This document shows positions 1 to 7,404 of a DNA stretch of 64,000 bases, piece after piece. The position numbers and the translations under genes are program-made. Numbering within the stretch: the stretch's first letter is position 1; every line of letters starts with the position of its first letter. The stretch comes from Bacillus sp. SKDU12 (GTDB lineage Bacteria > Bacillota > Bacilli > Bacillales > Bacillaceae). The notes under the pieces were generated by a model. That model was not told the DNA's origin and ran no database searches. It saw nothing but the letters and a program-made list of their open reading frames with translations. The DNA is taken from positions 1-64,000 of the forward strand of contig NZ_MSRC01000003.1 in NCBI RefSeq assembly GCF_010093085.1, in the 5' to 3' direction.

Positions 1-990
1 GCGCCCACAGCCAAGTCTTTAATGCCATATATGGTATCGTCAATCACATCGTCAATACCATCATCAACTCCGTCAACGAAATCAATTACTGTCTTGCCGG
101 CATTGATGATACTTTCACCGACGGACTTCAGCTGTTTTGCTTGTTCAAGCTGCACTGCGTACTGGAGCTGTTCAGGGGTAAGGTTCTCATATCCGACCTT
201 CTTGGCAATGTCTAAATATTCATCTGGATCCGTCACACCGTCTGCTAGCTTCTTCTTTAAATCCTTGATTTCTCGCTCTTTAGCTTCGTCTTTCTTGATC
301 TTCAAATAGGCTTCTGTCTGTTTCGAGATATCGCCTTTTTTCTTATGTATGTCACTTTCACGGTATGCCTTGGCATTGTAGTGGATAGGTGTAGCATTCT
401 TACCCTTGCCAGTGGATTCCTCAAGCTTTTGGAAGTCCTTCTTGATGAATTGCTCGTTTGGCTCTGACTGGGCATATTCAGAAACAAGTGCTTCGTCAGC
501 GCTGTCTATTTTATTGACTGTTTTTTTTGCGTTGGTTCTCCGTATCGGCGAGTTCGTCTTTAAAGGTTTCTGTCGAGAACAAATCAAGCGGAAGAATATC
601 GTCGATATCATGTAGGATATCTTTCATCGCTTTCTTTTGTTCAGACATAATCGCTTTTGATTTTGTGTAAGCATTAGCCAGTTCGTGTTCTAAGAAGGAT
701 TCTTCTATATATGCATCAGATAAGCTGGCGTCCTCTAAAGTGCCTGAAATGCTTGTCAAGAAAGCAATTTTCATATCAAGTAAGTCAATCCAATTGTCAG
801 CTACACCGGCGTGGTCTTGATAAAATGCTTTAATGTTGTCGGCGCCTTTGCCGGAAAACTCACTGTCATCTAAATCAGCTACAGCTTTAAAAGCTTTTTT
901 TAGATTGACCATCTGCCTTCTTAATTCCTTGTATTCCTTTGCGCGTCTATCTGCTTCTGAAAGCAGTGATTTAGCTTCAAATACTTTCAT
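1..990 (-). pseudogene. LXG-domain polymorphic toxin (YeeF/YobL type), frameshifted and cut by window edge
   Basis: The N-terminal 160 residues, from ATG at 990 behind an AAAGGAT ribosome-binding site, form a helical LXG domain. This domain sends toxins through the type VII (WXG100/Yuk) secretion system. Recognisable segments include [20 protein letters not shown] and [11 protein letters not shown]. The frame breaks at a run of eight T on the plus strand (521-528) and would stop at about 511. Removing one base restores an open frame to position 1, reading [23 protein letters not shown] and [16 protein letters not shown], which closely resembles YeeF of B. subtilis. The C-terminal toxin domain lies outside the window, so its activity is unknown. 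No intact LXG partner genes are next to it. It is either a real pseudogene or a homopolymer sequencing error. Confidence 0.85.
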
Positions 991-1128
991 GATCATATCC
1001 TTTCGTTTGAATAGCTCCAACAAGATTTTACCATGGGAAAATGAAGAAATAGACAGCTATGTGATTCAAAAGTGCGAAATGAATCATTTGATCTGTGTCA
1101 ATTTCCCTATCCGGCTTATTTGTTTGGG

Positions 1129-1240
1129 AACTGATGACGCAGTCAGACGGTTCCAGCTGATGAATGGATTAAAGGCTGATGGCGTTTATGGGCCGAAAAC
1201 GAAGCTAAGTTAGAGAGCTTACTTAAAAAAAACCTTCCTA
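1129..1240 (+). pseudogene. relic of a peptidoglycan-binding C-terminus (XlyA/XlyB-like)
   Basis: The plus strand encodes DAVRRFQLMNGLKADGVYG followed by PKTK, which matches the last repeat of the PG_binding_1 domain in xlyA and xlyB of this same window. The frame then stops after KTKLS. The neighbouring frame continues AKLESLLKK, as expected for the true C-terminus, so at least one frameshift is present. No amidase domain precedes it. It looks like the tail end of a prophage-type cell-wall hydrolase left at the edge of the accessory island, opposite in direction to the LXG gene. Confidence 0.7.
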
Positions 1241-1252
1241 ATAAGTAAGGCT
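1225..1252 (-). terminator. likely terminator of the DUF5412 gene
   Basis: A short imperfect hairpin, CCTTA paired with AAGG, is followed on the minus strand by a run of eight T. It begins just after the DUF5412 stop codon. Confidence 0.45.
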
Positions 1253-1253
1253 T

Positions 1254-1670
1254 TTATTCTCTTCTAAAATCGTAAGTATCTATATTAATATCTAAAACTT
1301 TTTTATTAATAGATACATGATCCTCGTCTATCCATGTAACTTTTGCATTCTCTTGATCATTTTCCCAATAAATATTTTTCTTCTTGCCATTCTCGGTATT
1401 TTCCAGTTCGCCTTTAACAGCGTAGTCAGTAGTAGCACCGCCGTTTGCTCTGTAAATATTGATTTTGTAGTCATTGTTTGGTGATGAATAAGATTCAAGA
1501 TATTCACCTTTAGGCAGGCTGTTCATTGAAAAAAAGTGGTTGTATATAAAATATGAAAGAGCAAGGATAATCAACAACAATACAGATGAAAAGCCAATAA
1601 TAACTCTATTTCGAGTTTTCTTTTTTAAAATTTCTAATTCCTTTTCAACAAACTGTTCTTTGTTATGCAC
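1254..1670 (-). CDS. DUF5412 family membrane-anchored protein
   Basis: This 138-residue protein has a charged cytoplasmic N-terminus (about 1-20) and one membrane segment (about 23-45, VIIGFSSVLLLIILALSYF). The extracellular domain carries family-typical motifs: LPKGEYLESYSSPN, NGGATTDYAVKGE, KNIYW and VTWIDEDHVSINKK. The family has no known function that I can recall. It lies between an LXG toxin fragment and a toxin type-44 fragment, a setting rich in toxin and immunity genes, so an accessory or immunity-like role is possible but not shown. Its base composition is AT-rich like the rest of the island. Confidence 0.75.
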   Translation of the reverse strand: MHNKEQFVEKELEILKKKTRNRVIIGFSSVLLLIILALSYFIYNHFFSMNSLPKGEYLESYSSPNNDYKINIYRANGGATTDYAVKGELENTENGKKKNIYWENDQENAKVTWIDEDHVSINKKVLDINIDTYDFRRE

Positions 1671-1966
1671 TATATAGGCCTCCTATTTTTTGAGGAATTC
1701 CTCTAATAATAATAAATGATGTGAGAGTTTAATAGTTGGAATTTCCCTTAAAATAACCTTAAAGATGTCAAGTGAAATGGAATAATATTCATATTTATAG
1801 TTATATGGAGTCTCGGCAATAACTGAAGAGAGTTAATGTTGAAGAAAATTTTAATATCATTGAGTACTATTATCTATATGTGTTATAGGAATGAATCCTG
1901 AAAAATATTACAACTGATTTTTCTGCAAAAATTAAGCAAAACACAATTAAAATAGCTTATTATGCA
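1671..1966. other. AT-rich gap without a recognised gene
   Basis: I see no open frame with a ribosome-binding site here. The frame of the downstream type-44 toxin fragment remains open backward only to a TGA at 1892-1894, so the missing N-terminal part of that toxin is not encoded upstream. Confidence 0.5.
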
Positions 1967-2386
1967 ATGAATGACAGTACTTATCCGATAGGGACAGGAA
2001 GAGAATCCGCCAGTAAGATAAAAACAGGTGGTCCATGGGATTACAAACTAAAATTCGGTCCCAAGAAAATATATATTTTTGACACAAAAGGTGGTTGTTA
2101 CAACCCTACAGGAGAAGATTTAGGTAACATTCACTATAGTTATGTTGGTAGAGCTGCAGGTTTCTCTGATTCATTCTTAAGAACAGCTGCTGGTGCTTAC
2201 CAAATTTATAGTGGTACAAGTAGAGTAAAGTGGTATAAATCTTATTTTAATGATCCACAAGATCAAAAGATGATTGATTTAGGATTACGAATTTACAAAA
2301 ATAACTGGCTAATCACGAATTGGAATAAAGCAAGTATATCGTCCAAAAGCATAGATACATTTACTGTCCGGTCTGTTTCGCCTTAA
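1967..2386 (+). pseudogene. orphan polymorphic toxin type 44 domain
   Basis: The 139-residue product matches the C-terminal cassette called bacterial polymorphic toxin type 44. Motifs include GGPWDYKLKFG, GEDLGNIHYSYVGRAAGFSD and YFNDPQDQKMIDLG. Such domains normally sit at the end of long LXG or YwqJ-type secreted proteins, but here no trafficking domain is attached. The first ATG (1967) has no clear ribosome-binding site, and about 24 upstream codons are open and look coding. I read it as a detached toxin tip left by recombination, probably not translated. The catalytic mechanism of this family is not known to me. Confidence 0.65.
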
Positions 2387-2552
2387 TCTATTACTAATTT
2401 ATATAAACAGTTAGATGCTTTAAGTGTTAAGGAGAAAAGAGATTAGAGAAAGAGGAGGGCATTGCTTTTGTAAATATGTTGCAATACATGAATCAAATTT
2501 AATAAAATGAGAATTTATAAGTTTAGTTTAATGGAGGAATAGGAGGAGGGAA

Positions 2553-2789
2553 ATGAGGAAATATTTTGGGATAGTGTCGCTTATCATCCTGTTATTTACA
2601 TTGTGTTTTCTGCCTCATATTCATTGGGCGCTTGGAATGCTAGGAATTGTCGTTGGGAGTATTTTAGCAATCAAATCGCCTAAAGGAATTGCTAAGTATA
2701 TTTCTTTTGTTATCCTAGCACTTTGTATTCTTTTCCTCTTATTTTTAATTGTGATGGGCGTTTTGATGGCAGGTCTAGTGGGAAATTAA
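2553..2789 (+). CDS. small hydrophobic membrane protein, possible immunity protein
   Basis: This 78-residue protein starts at ATG 2553 behind a very strong GGAGGAGGG ribosome-binding site. It has about three membrane-spanning stretches (residues 5-22, 24-42 and 46-75) separated by short KSPKG-type loops. I do not recognise the family. It lies 166 bases after the type-44 toxin fragment on the same strand, the usual place for a cognate immunity gene. That pairing is inferred from position only. Confidence 0.6.
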   Translation: MRKYFGIVSLIILLFTLCFLPHIHWALGMLGIVVGSILAIKSPKGIAKYISFVILALCILFLLFLIVMGVLMAGLVGN

Positions 2790-3046
2790 CGTTAATTTAT
2801 AATGCGAATTGGGGAGCAGCTTGTTCATTTTCAGTCAAAATAAATGGGTTTTTATAAGAAATGCGTGTTAGCGAATTCTTTAAAATTTTAAAAATAAGAC
2901 TTCTATTCGTGTCGGAATATAATCACTGCCTTAACAGGGGGAAGGTCGCTGGTTCGACTTTAATCGGAATTTACTGGCGGTTAGAGGCGCAATATCAATG
3001 ATCCTAACAAGTTAAGGGATTAAACTCAACTCACTCTTGAACTCAT
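2790..3046. other. intergenic region, no gene recognised
   Basis: The stretch is AT-rich with a GC-richer patch near 2920-2990. A fragment there resembles a tRNA T-loop (GGTTCGA), but the flanking stem does not pair. No open frame with a ribosome-binding site was found. Confidence 0.4.
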
Positions 3047-3113
3047 AGAAAAAACACCTCCAAGTCTAATGTCGAATAACAATCATCCGTTTCAAACTTG
3101 AAGGTGTTTTTTG
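3047..3113 (-). terminator. terminator of the rap-phr operon
   Basis: On the minus strand AAAACACCTTCAAG pairs with CTTGGAGGTGTTTT across a loop of about 32 bases and is followed by T residues. It lies downstream of the small ORF that follows phr. Confidence 0.6.
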
Positions 3114-3161
3114 TTTGTCTTATTTTATGGGGCAACCCTTGCTCTTTAAAGATAAGCTTAC

Positions 3162-3263
3162 TTACACTGACGGGGTTTGATAATAAGATACAATTCCTAT
3201 TATTGTTAACACGATGAATATGGCTAGGATGCTCCACAATGTTATTTTTACGCCTTTTGTCAT
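3162..3263 (-). CDS. 33-residue single-span membrane peptide after phr
   Basis: ATG 3263 follows a GAGGGG ribosome-binding site with a spacing of about six bases. The product begins MTKGVKITLW, has a membrane segment (about residues 9-27) and ends YYQTPSV. It follows phr by 20 bases on the same strand and ends before the operon terminator, so it is probably the third cistron of the rap-phr transcript. I do not recognise it. Its size, with a short charged head and one span, resembles small membrane regulators or type I toxin peptides, but there is no evidence for either. Confidence 0.55.
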   Translation of the reverse strand: MTKGVKITLWSILAIFIVLTIIGIVSYYQTPSV

Positions 3264-3283
3264 GTTATACCCCTCACTTTTTA

Positions 3284-3436
3284 TTAAGTGCCAACTGGTC
3301 TCTCTGCTATTTGCATATCAGTTCCAACTGGTTTTTCGCTAAAATGGAAGTCTGACTGAGCAAACAAACCAGCGCCTGCAGCTAACCCGCTTACGATAAT
3401 AGCTGTAACAGACACACGAAGTATTAATCTTTTCAT
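3284..3436 (-). CDS. Phr pheromone precursor with two pheromone-like repeats
   Basis: The 50-residue product starts at ATG 3436, overlapping the rap stop codon by four bases (ATGA), as is usual for rap-phr pairs. It has a Sec-type signal segment (MKRLILRVSVTAIIV, then GLAAGAGLFA) and an exported tail. The tail carries the pheromone-like motif twice: SEKPVGT in the middle (residues 33-39) and AERPVGT at the very end (residues 44-50). PhrK of strain 168, as I recall, yields ERPVG. After export and cleavage the peptide would re-enter through Opp and inhibit the cognate Rap. Two signal copies in one precursor are unusual. Confidence 0.88.
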   Translation of the reverse strand: MKRLILRVSVTAIIVSGLAAGAGLFAQSDFHFSEKPVGTDMQIAERPVGT

Positions 3437-4548
3437 CCCATTCCCTCCAACTGCCTCATTTTCTTTTCGGCTAAAATAGCTCGTTTGGAAAATTCAAGCC
3501 CATCCTTATAGCATTCTTTCGCCTCGCAGTATTGAGAGATAATCAAGGATAGATCATGCACACTGTCTAAGTCATTCTTTTCTTGAAGGAAATGAATATA
3601 ACGCCAGCATTTCTCAATCGTTTCGTTTTGATTATCTTGAAGAAGTGCATAAATGATGTTTATTTTAGCCTCATACAATTTATTCTCTTTTTGCGTTAGA
3701 TTTTCCTGTCCTTTTTTGTAATAATAGACAGCTTTATCTTTTTCACCCATGAGAAATAACTCTTTGGTAATCATATAGAGAGAGTTAATGTAATAGACTG
3801 ATTGCCGCCATTCTTTATTTCTGATGGCTTTTCTCAGAGCGTTGAGACAGTTTTGGGATTTTTTTGCTGATGAGTATGTAATACTTAAATTATGATGGAT
3901 TTGTGCTTCGAAAAATTGATCATCAAGAGTTTTTGACATCCTAATGGCCTGAAAATAAGCTTCTTCAGCTTTATCAAATTGGCCGAGATCTGTATAGTTA
4001 GTTCCTACAACCATTAGTGCGGTTGCATATTTCCTTTTGTAAAGTTCATTGCCTTTATAAATGGTGAGTGCGTTGTTAATATAATTTAATGAAACAATAC
4101 TCTGGCGGAGCATCATGTACATAGATGCCACTTTAGAATAAAATTCAGCAGCTTCCATTTCATCAGGAATATTGGATAATTTTTTCTCAGCAATTTTAAA
4201 TAGGCTGATGGCATTCTCGAAGTTTCGATTGTAGGATTCGTATAATGCTTCAAACAAAAAGAAATAATACTCTATCATGTTATCTGTTTTTTGAATGTTT
4301 CTTGCGTGTTCTTTGTTGAAGTAGGAATGCTTTGGGAAATCTGTTCCTTTCACTTGATACAGCATCATTTTATGTCTTTCTTTCAGCAGAGAGTGATACA
4401 TCAATATTTCTTGATTTTCATCCAAGTCATCAAATAGAGAGCTGACCTTTTTTAAACATTTTTCAGCAGCCTCAACATTCTGCTGTTTAATAGCCATGTA
4501 CCATTCATTTAAGGAATTAGCGATACACTCAGGAGCAAGTTTACTCAT
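3433..4548 (-). CDS. Rap family aspartate phosphatase / response-regulator inhibitor
   Basis: This 371-residue helical protein has Rap architecture: an N-terminal three-helix bundle (about 1-70) followed by TPR repeats (about 100-365), visible for example as YTDLGQFDKAEEAYFQAI. Rap proteins dephosphorylate Spo0F or block ComA and are inhibited by the Phr peptide bound in the TPR groove. Start MSKLAPE at 4548 is preferred because GAGGGG lies eight bases upstream; the longer frame to 4593 has no such site. It overlaps phr by four bases. It is not the RapA of this window and I cannot assign it to a named Rap. The Phr tail ERPVGT points to PhrK-like specificity. Confidence 0.92.
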   Translation of the reverse strand: MSKLAPECIANSLNEWYMAIKQQNVEAAEKCLKKVSSLFDDLDENQEILMYHSLLKERHKMMLYQVKGTDFPKHSYFNKEHARNIQKTDNMIEYYFFLFEALYESYNRNFENAISLFKIAEKKLSNIPDEMEAAEFYSKVASMYMMLRQSIVSLNYINNALTIYKGNELYKRKYATALMVVGTNYTDLGQFDKAEEAYFQAIRMSKTLDDQFFEAQIHHNLSITYSSAKKSQNCLNALRKAIRNKEWRQSVYYINSLYMITKELFLMGEKDKAVYYYKKGQENLTQKENKLYEAKINIIYALLQDNQNETIEKCWRYIHFLQEKNDLDSVHDLSLIISQYCEAKECYKDGLEFSKRAILAEKKMRQLEGMG

Positions 4549-4627
4549 AATAAACCCCTCTTTCTGACAAAATACTCGATCAAATGTTAACACAACTCTA
4601 GCATGAAATATAATATATTGAAAAAAT

Positions 4628-4643
4628 TTTCGGCATAACGCAA
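4628..4643 (-). promoter_or_regulatory. ComA-box-like element upstream of island rap
   Basis: The minus strand reads TTGCGTTATGCCGAAA, which matches 10 of the 12 fixed positions of the ComA consensus TTGCGG-N4-CCGCAA. It lies about 80 bases upstream of the rap start codon, where ComA boxes of other rap genes are found. Control by ComA is inferred. Confidence 0.55.
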
Positions 4644-4762
4644 TTTTTTAAGGAGACAATGTAATCGTTTTTAATAAGTGAGATAGTTATCACTGTGTCT
4701 AGCGTATTTTTTAGAAAGTGACTTAGCTCTCAAGTTTAACTAGATAAAGGAGAATACATGAA

Positions 4763-4786
4763 AACCCTTCACATTCTGTGAAGGGT
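4763..4786 (-). terminator. terminator of the DUF1433 gene
   Basis: A perfect AACCCTTCAC/GTGAAGGGTT stem with a four-base loop is followed on the minus strand by TTTTC. It sits immediately after the stop codon. Confidence 0.7.
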
Positions 4787-4792
4787 TGGTTA

Positions 4793-5155
4793 TTAATACT
4801 CACATACTTTGTCTTCGCACTCGGGCTTTTCGGTTGCATCCACAGTGAAAGATATAACTTCATCATTACCTTTATCATAGATACCCCAGATTTCTTTTTT
4901 CTTATTTCCATTGAGGTAACCATTAATTTCAATACCGCCCATTGGATTAATGTCAAAATCATCTGTGTAATCGACTCGTTTAATATCTTTATAGTTTGTT
5001 CCAATAAAATCATTCATTCTTTTTTTAGCCAAGGAATACAATTCTTCTTTTTTCGCTTCTTGCGTTTCAATTTTTTTGTCGTGTTGTTCCTTCATGAAAA
5101 GCCCTATAAATGTTATAAGAGCTAGAGTAGTAAGTGTAATTATGGCTTTCTTCAT
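4793..5155 (-). CDS. DUF1433 family small exported protein
   Basis: The 120-residue protein starts with a positively charged, hydrophobic N-terminus (MKKAIITLTTLALITFIGLF), which is a signal or membrane anchor. The rest is a small extracytoplasmic domain with the family signature INPMGGIEINGYLNGN. DUF1433 proteins occur in several copies in B. subtilis, often near LXG toxin loci. Function is unknown to me, and an immunity role is only a guess from context. A convincing ribosome-binding site (GGCGGAAAGGATGG on the minus strand) precedes ATG 5155. Confidence 0.78.
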   Translation of the reverse strand: MKKAIITLTTLALITFIGLFMKEQHDKKIETQEAKKEELYSLAKKRMNDFIGTNYKDIKRVDYTDDFDINPMGGIEINGYLNGNKKKEIWGIYDKGNDEVISFTVDATEKPECEDKVCEY

Positions 5156-5194
5156 AAAACCATCCTTTCCGCCTTTATTTTACAATAGGATGGG

Positions 5195-5516
5195 GGGCTG
5201 TGTATATGAGTGATGCATATGACTATCTACGAGTTTGACAGGCGGTTGCAACAAAATGAAGAACTAAAAAACTGTTGGGTACGAGTCTGAAAACTCATTG
5301 CCAGAACCTAAAAGAAGACACAAAAAGCGCATCAGACTTTTCTTCAGCTCAACAAGTGATTGCAGAGATCTATGTTGCGTTATTTTTCTCCATTTGAAGG
5401 AAAGGCTAGCATTGGTGCAAAGGTTTAATGAAAATGCGGCTATGCTGACAACTGCCACAGAGAACAGAAGTTTTATTGTGAAGCTCATAAAGAAAAGACA
5501 AATTATTAAACGCTGA
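5195..5516 (+). pseudogene. degenerate coding relic, possibly an LXG-partner gene
   Basis: The stretch begins with a plausible start (ATGAGTGATGC near 5206) but all frames are interrupted. Protein-like fragments alternate between frames: MSDAYDYLR, then NLKEDTKSASDFSSAQQVIA, then FNENAAMLTTATENRSF. The pieces look like a helical WXG/LXG accessory protein of the DUF5082 kind broken by several frameshifts, but the match is weak. It is bounded downstream by a terminator hairpin. Confidence 0.3.
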
Positions 5517-5531
5517 CAATTACATAAAATT

Positions 5532-5577
5532 AAAAAAAGCAGGCGCCTATATAAAAAAGGTATAGGGCTGCTTTTTT
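5532..5577 (+). terminator. intrinsic terminator
   Basis: AGCAGGCGCCTATA pairs with TATAGGGCTGCT around a short A-rich loop and is followed by TTTTTT. It works in either direction because A residues precede it. Confidence 0.65.
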
Positions 5578-5770
5578 GTTAAGTTTAAAGTTTTTGAAAT
5601 TGTAATATAAAGCCAGCATATAAAGTCTTTTGATTGGTGTACAAATGGAGATCCTAAGTTCTTAAAAGGCTCCTTAATCGATAGAGGGGAGAGACGCTCA
5701 GCATACAGGGAAAACGCTTGGAGAAAAGTACTCCTTGCTGTGTTTTTCTATTTCTGCGGAGCACATTGTG
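5578..5770. other. intergenic region, nothing recognised
   Basis: No open frame with a start signal is visible between the terminator at 5577 and the yjdH stop codon. An overlapping plus-strand frame at 5735-6088 is an antisense shadow of yjdH. Confidence 0.4.
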
Positions 5771-6163
5771 TTATCTTTTTGCAATCAAATAAAGCGAGAT
5801 GGCTCTTTGGGTTTGAACAGGATTATGAAGGATAATGGCCCATTGATTTCTTCTCCTTGGAAAGCTTGCGATTGCATACAATGGAGCAGTATCGCGTGGA
5901 GTGAATCCGCCATTCACCACGTTTATGCTCCTTCCTTCGAGATAACAAACAAGGTATTCACCGGGATTTATGATCTGCTGGTTCGTCCATGCGTAAGAAT
6001 AAAAACCATTTCCGAGATCCTCAGCGGAAGATGGAGGGATAGTGCCATCTACATTCAATGTGATTTCTCTTCTTCGCTGTCTTTCTGAGTCTGGGCTTCT
6101 TTGAGAGGCAGGAGTATGTGTGAAGTGAGGGATTAACGCAGGACCATAAAAGTAATGATACAA
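5771..6163 (-). CDS. yjdH: uncharacterised protein YjdH
   Basis: This soluble protein of about 130 residues has the motifs [21 protein letters not shown] and [15 protein letters not shown]. It has no signal peptide or membrane span. I assign yjdH from gene order (next to yjdI and ctaO) and approximate length. The open frame reaches a GTG at 6172, but that codon abuts AAGGAG directly. The TTG at 6163, seven bases further on, is a better start. Function is unknown. Confidence 0.65.
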   Translation of the reverse strand: MYHYFYGPALIPHFTHTPASQRSPDSERQRRREITLNVDGTIPPSSAEDLGNGFYSYAWTNQQIINPGEYLVCYLEGRSINVVNGGFTPRDTAPLYAIASFPRRRNQWAIILHNPVQTQRAISLYLIAKR

Positions 6164-6363
6164 AGCAACCACTCCTTAGTTTTACATTCATACCAATTGT
6201 ATGCGGACGTTTTTCGTTCATTCCTGTTTTGTTTCATGTTTATTAAAAGAAAAGCCGTCTGTTGACAATACAGGTTAGTAGAATATGGCAGCTTCTGATG
6301 ATAGAATTTATATATTAACTTCAATGAAGAAGATATACATAAATTCGATAGTGGAGGTAAAGT

Positions 6364-6846
6364 ATGGCGAAAAAAATGGCGAAAACCAACGCGGTTCGTT
6401 TGATAGAACAGCAGAACATCTCCTATGAGTTATTAGGGTATAAAACAGAAGGCGGCCAACCGACAGATGGCATCTCTGTTTCAGAAAAAATCGGTTATTC
6501 CTCAGATTATGTATATAAAACATTGGTGGCAACAGCAGGCGCAAATCGCTATTACGTCTTTGTTGTACCAGTTGCTGAGGAATTGGATGTGAAAAAGGCA
6601 GCGAAAGCGGCAGGAGAAAAGAAAATAGAAATGATTGCCATGAAGGAGCTGCTGGGGGTGACAGGCTATGTTCGCGGGGGCTGCTCGCCAATTGGCATGA
6701 AAAAATGGTTTCCGACCTATATTGATTCAACCGCTGAATCACTTGATTTTATCATTGTCAGTGCAGGAAAAATCGGTATGCAGCTTAAGTTGGCGCCGCA
6801 AGATTTAGCCAAAGCAAGTGATGCGGTATTTGCAGAAATTGTATAG
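6364..6846 (+). CDS. yjdI: YbaK/EbsC-type aminoacyl-tRNA deacylase (Cys-tRNA(Pro) deacylase-like)
   Basis: The 160-residue protein has the YbaK/ProRS-editing fold. Visible features are [20 protein letters not shown], a Lys-Ala rich helix, [20 protein letters not shown] and [13 protein letters not shown]. Members hydrolyse mischarged Cys-tRNA(Pro) in the cytoplasm. The conserved Lys of the KTL motif and the GGCSP loop are present. GTGGAGG precedes ATG 6364. It is transcribed away from yjdH. The symbol rests on position and family. Confidence 0.85.
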   Translation: MAKKMAKTNAVRLIEQQNISYELLGYKTEGGQPTDGISVSEKIGYSSDYVYKTLVATAGANRYYVFVVPVAEELDVKKAAKAAGEKKIEMIAMKELLGVTGYVRGGCSPIGMKKWFPTYIDSTAESLDFIIVSAGKIGMQLKLAPQDLAKASDAVFAEIV

Positions 6847-7141
6847 CTGGCAGCGAGAGAAAATACTACTCACATAAACTACACTTTTTATACATCTCGT
6901 TCAAATATGTTTCAAACCGTATTGAGGACGAAAATCTGAATGAAAGTCATGATGAGTTACAAGTATAAATCTGATGATTGAAGAACGAGATATATAGCTT
7001 AGTTATTTTTTAGCTTAACCCGAGAGGACGTACTGTCTTTTCCTGTGTTGGCTTTATGATTTTATATTTTTAAGAAATAGCAGCAGACCATCTGCAGCTT
7101 GGCCCGAAAGATCTGCTGTCTTAGAAGCGGCTTTCATCTGT
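6847..7141. other. intergenic region with one weak hairpin
   Basis: No open frame is supported. GCAGCAGA near 7079 can pair with TCTGCTG near 7112, forming a weak stem. No clear promoter was identified. Confidence 0.35.
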
Positions 7142-7186
7142 GTGCCTGGACATTACTTCATCATGACAAGAAAGCGATGGTATTTC

Positions 7187-7381
7187 ATGAACAAAGAAAA
7201 TTTTAAAAACATACTTATGATTTTTGTAATATGCGCGAGCCTGCGGGAAACCGATGGTATGCGTATTGCAGATAGCTGGATTTTGAGTGAGCTCGTACGA
7301 TTTTTGATTTGTATGGCTGTGTTTTTTGCCGTAACATTTCTATTAGATGCAGTTTTTCCAAACAAAAAAGAGTCACATTAA
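7187..7381 (+). CDS. putative small membrane protein
   Basis: The frame reads MNKENFKNILMIFVICASLR, then a second hydrophobic stretch FLICMAVFFAVTFLLDAVF. It ends at a terminator hairpin that also serves ctaO. It sits where strain 168 has yjdJ, but I cannot confirm identity. The ribosome-binding site is weak for either ATG 7187 or GTG 7142, so translation is uncertain. Confidence 0.4.
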   Translation: MNKENFKNILMIFVICASLRETDGMRIADSWILSELVRFLICMAVFFAVTFLLDAVFPNKKESH

Positions 7382-7396
7382 TGTGTGGCTCTTTTT
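7364..7396. terminator. bidirectional terminator between the 7187 gene and ctaO
   Basis: AAAAGAGTCACA pairs with TGTGTGGCTCTTTT, with A and T tracts on the two sides. Confidence 0.75.
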
Positions 7397-7404
7397 GCAT
7401 CACA

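Noticed and set aside
833..1213. 126-codon plus-strand frame
   Set aside because: Only its last 25 codons (the PG-binding relic) look like protein; the rest is antisense to the LXG gene.
2930..2995. tRNA-like fragment with GGTTCGA loop
   Set aside because: The putative T-stem does not pair (GCTGG against TTAAT) and no acceptor or anticodon arm is present. It may be chance or a remote attachment-site remnant.
5735..6088. 117-codon plus-strand frame opposite yjdH
   Set aside because: It is an antisense shadow of yjdH, without start signals or recognised motifs.
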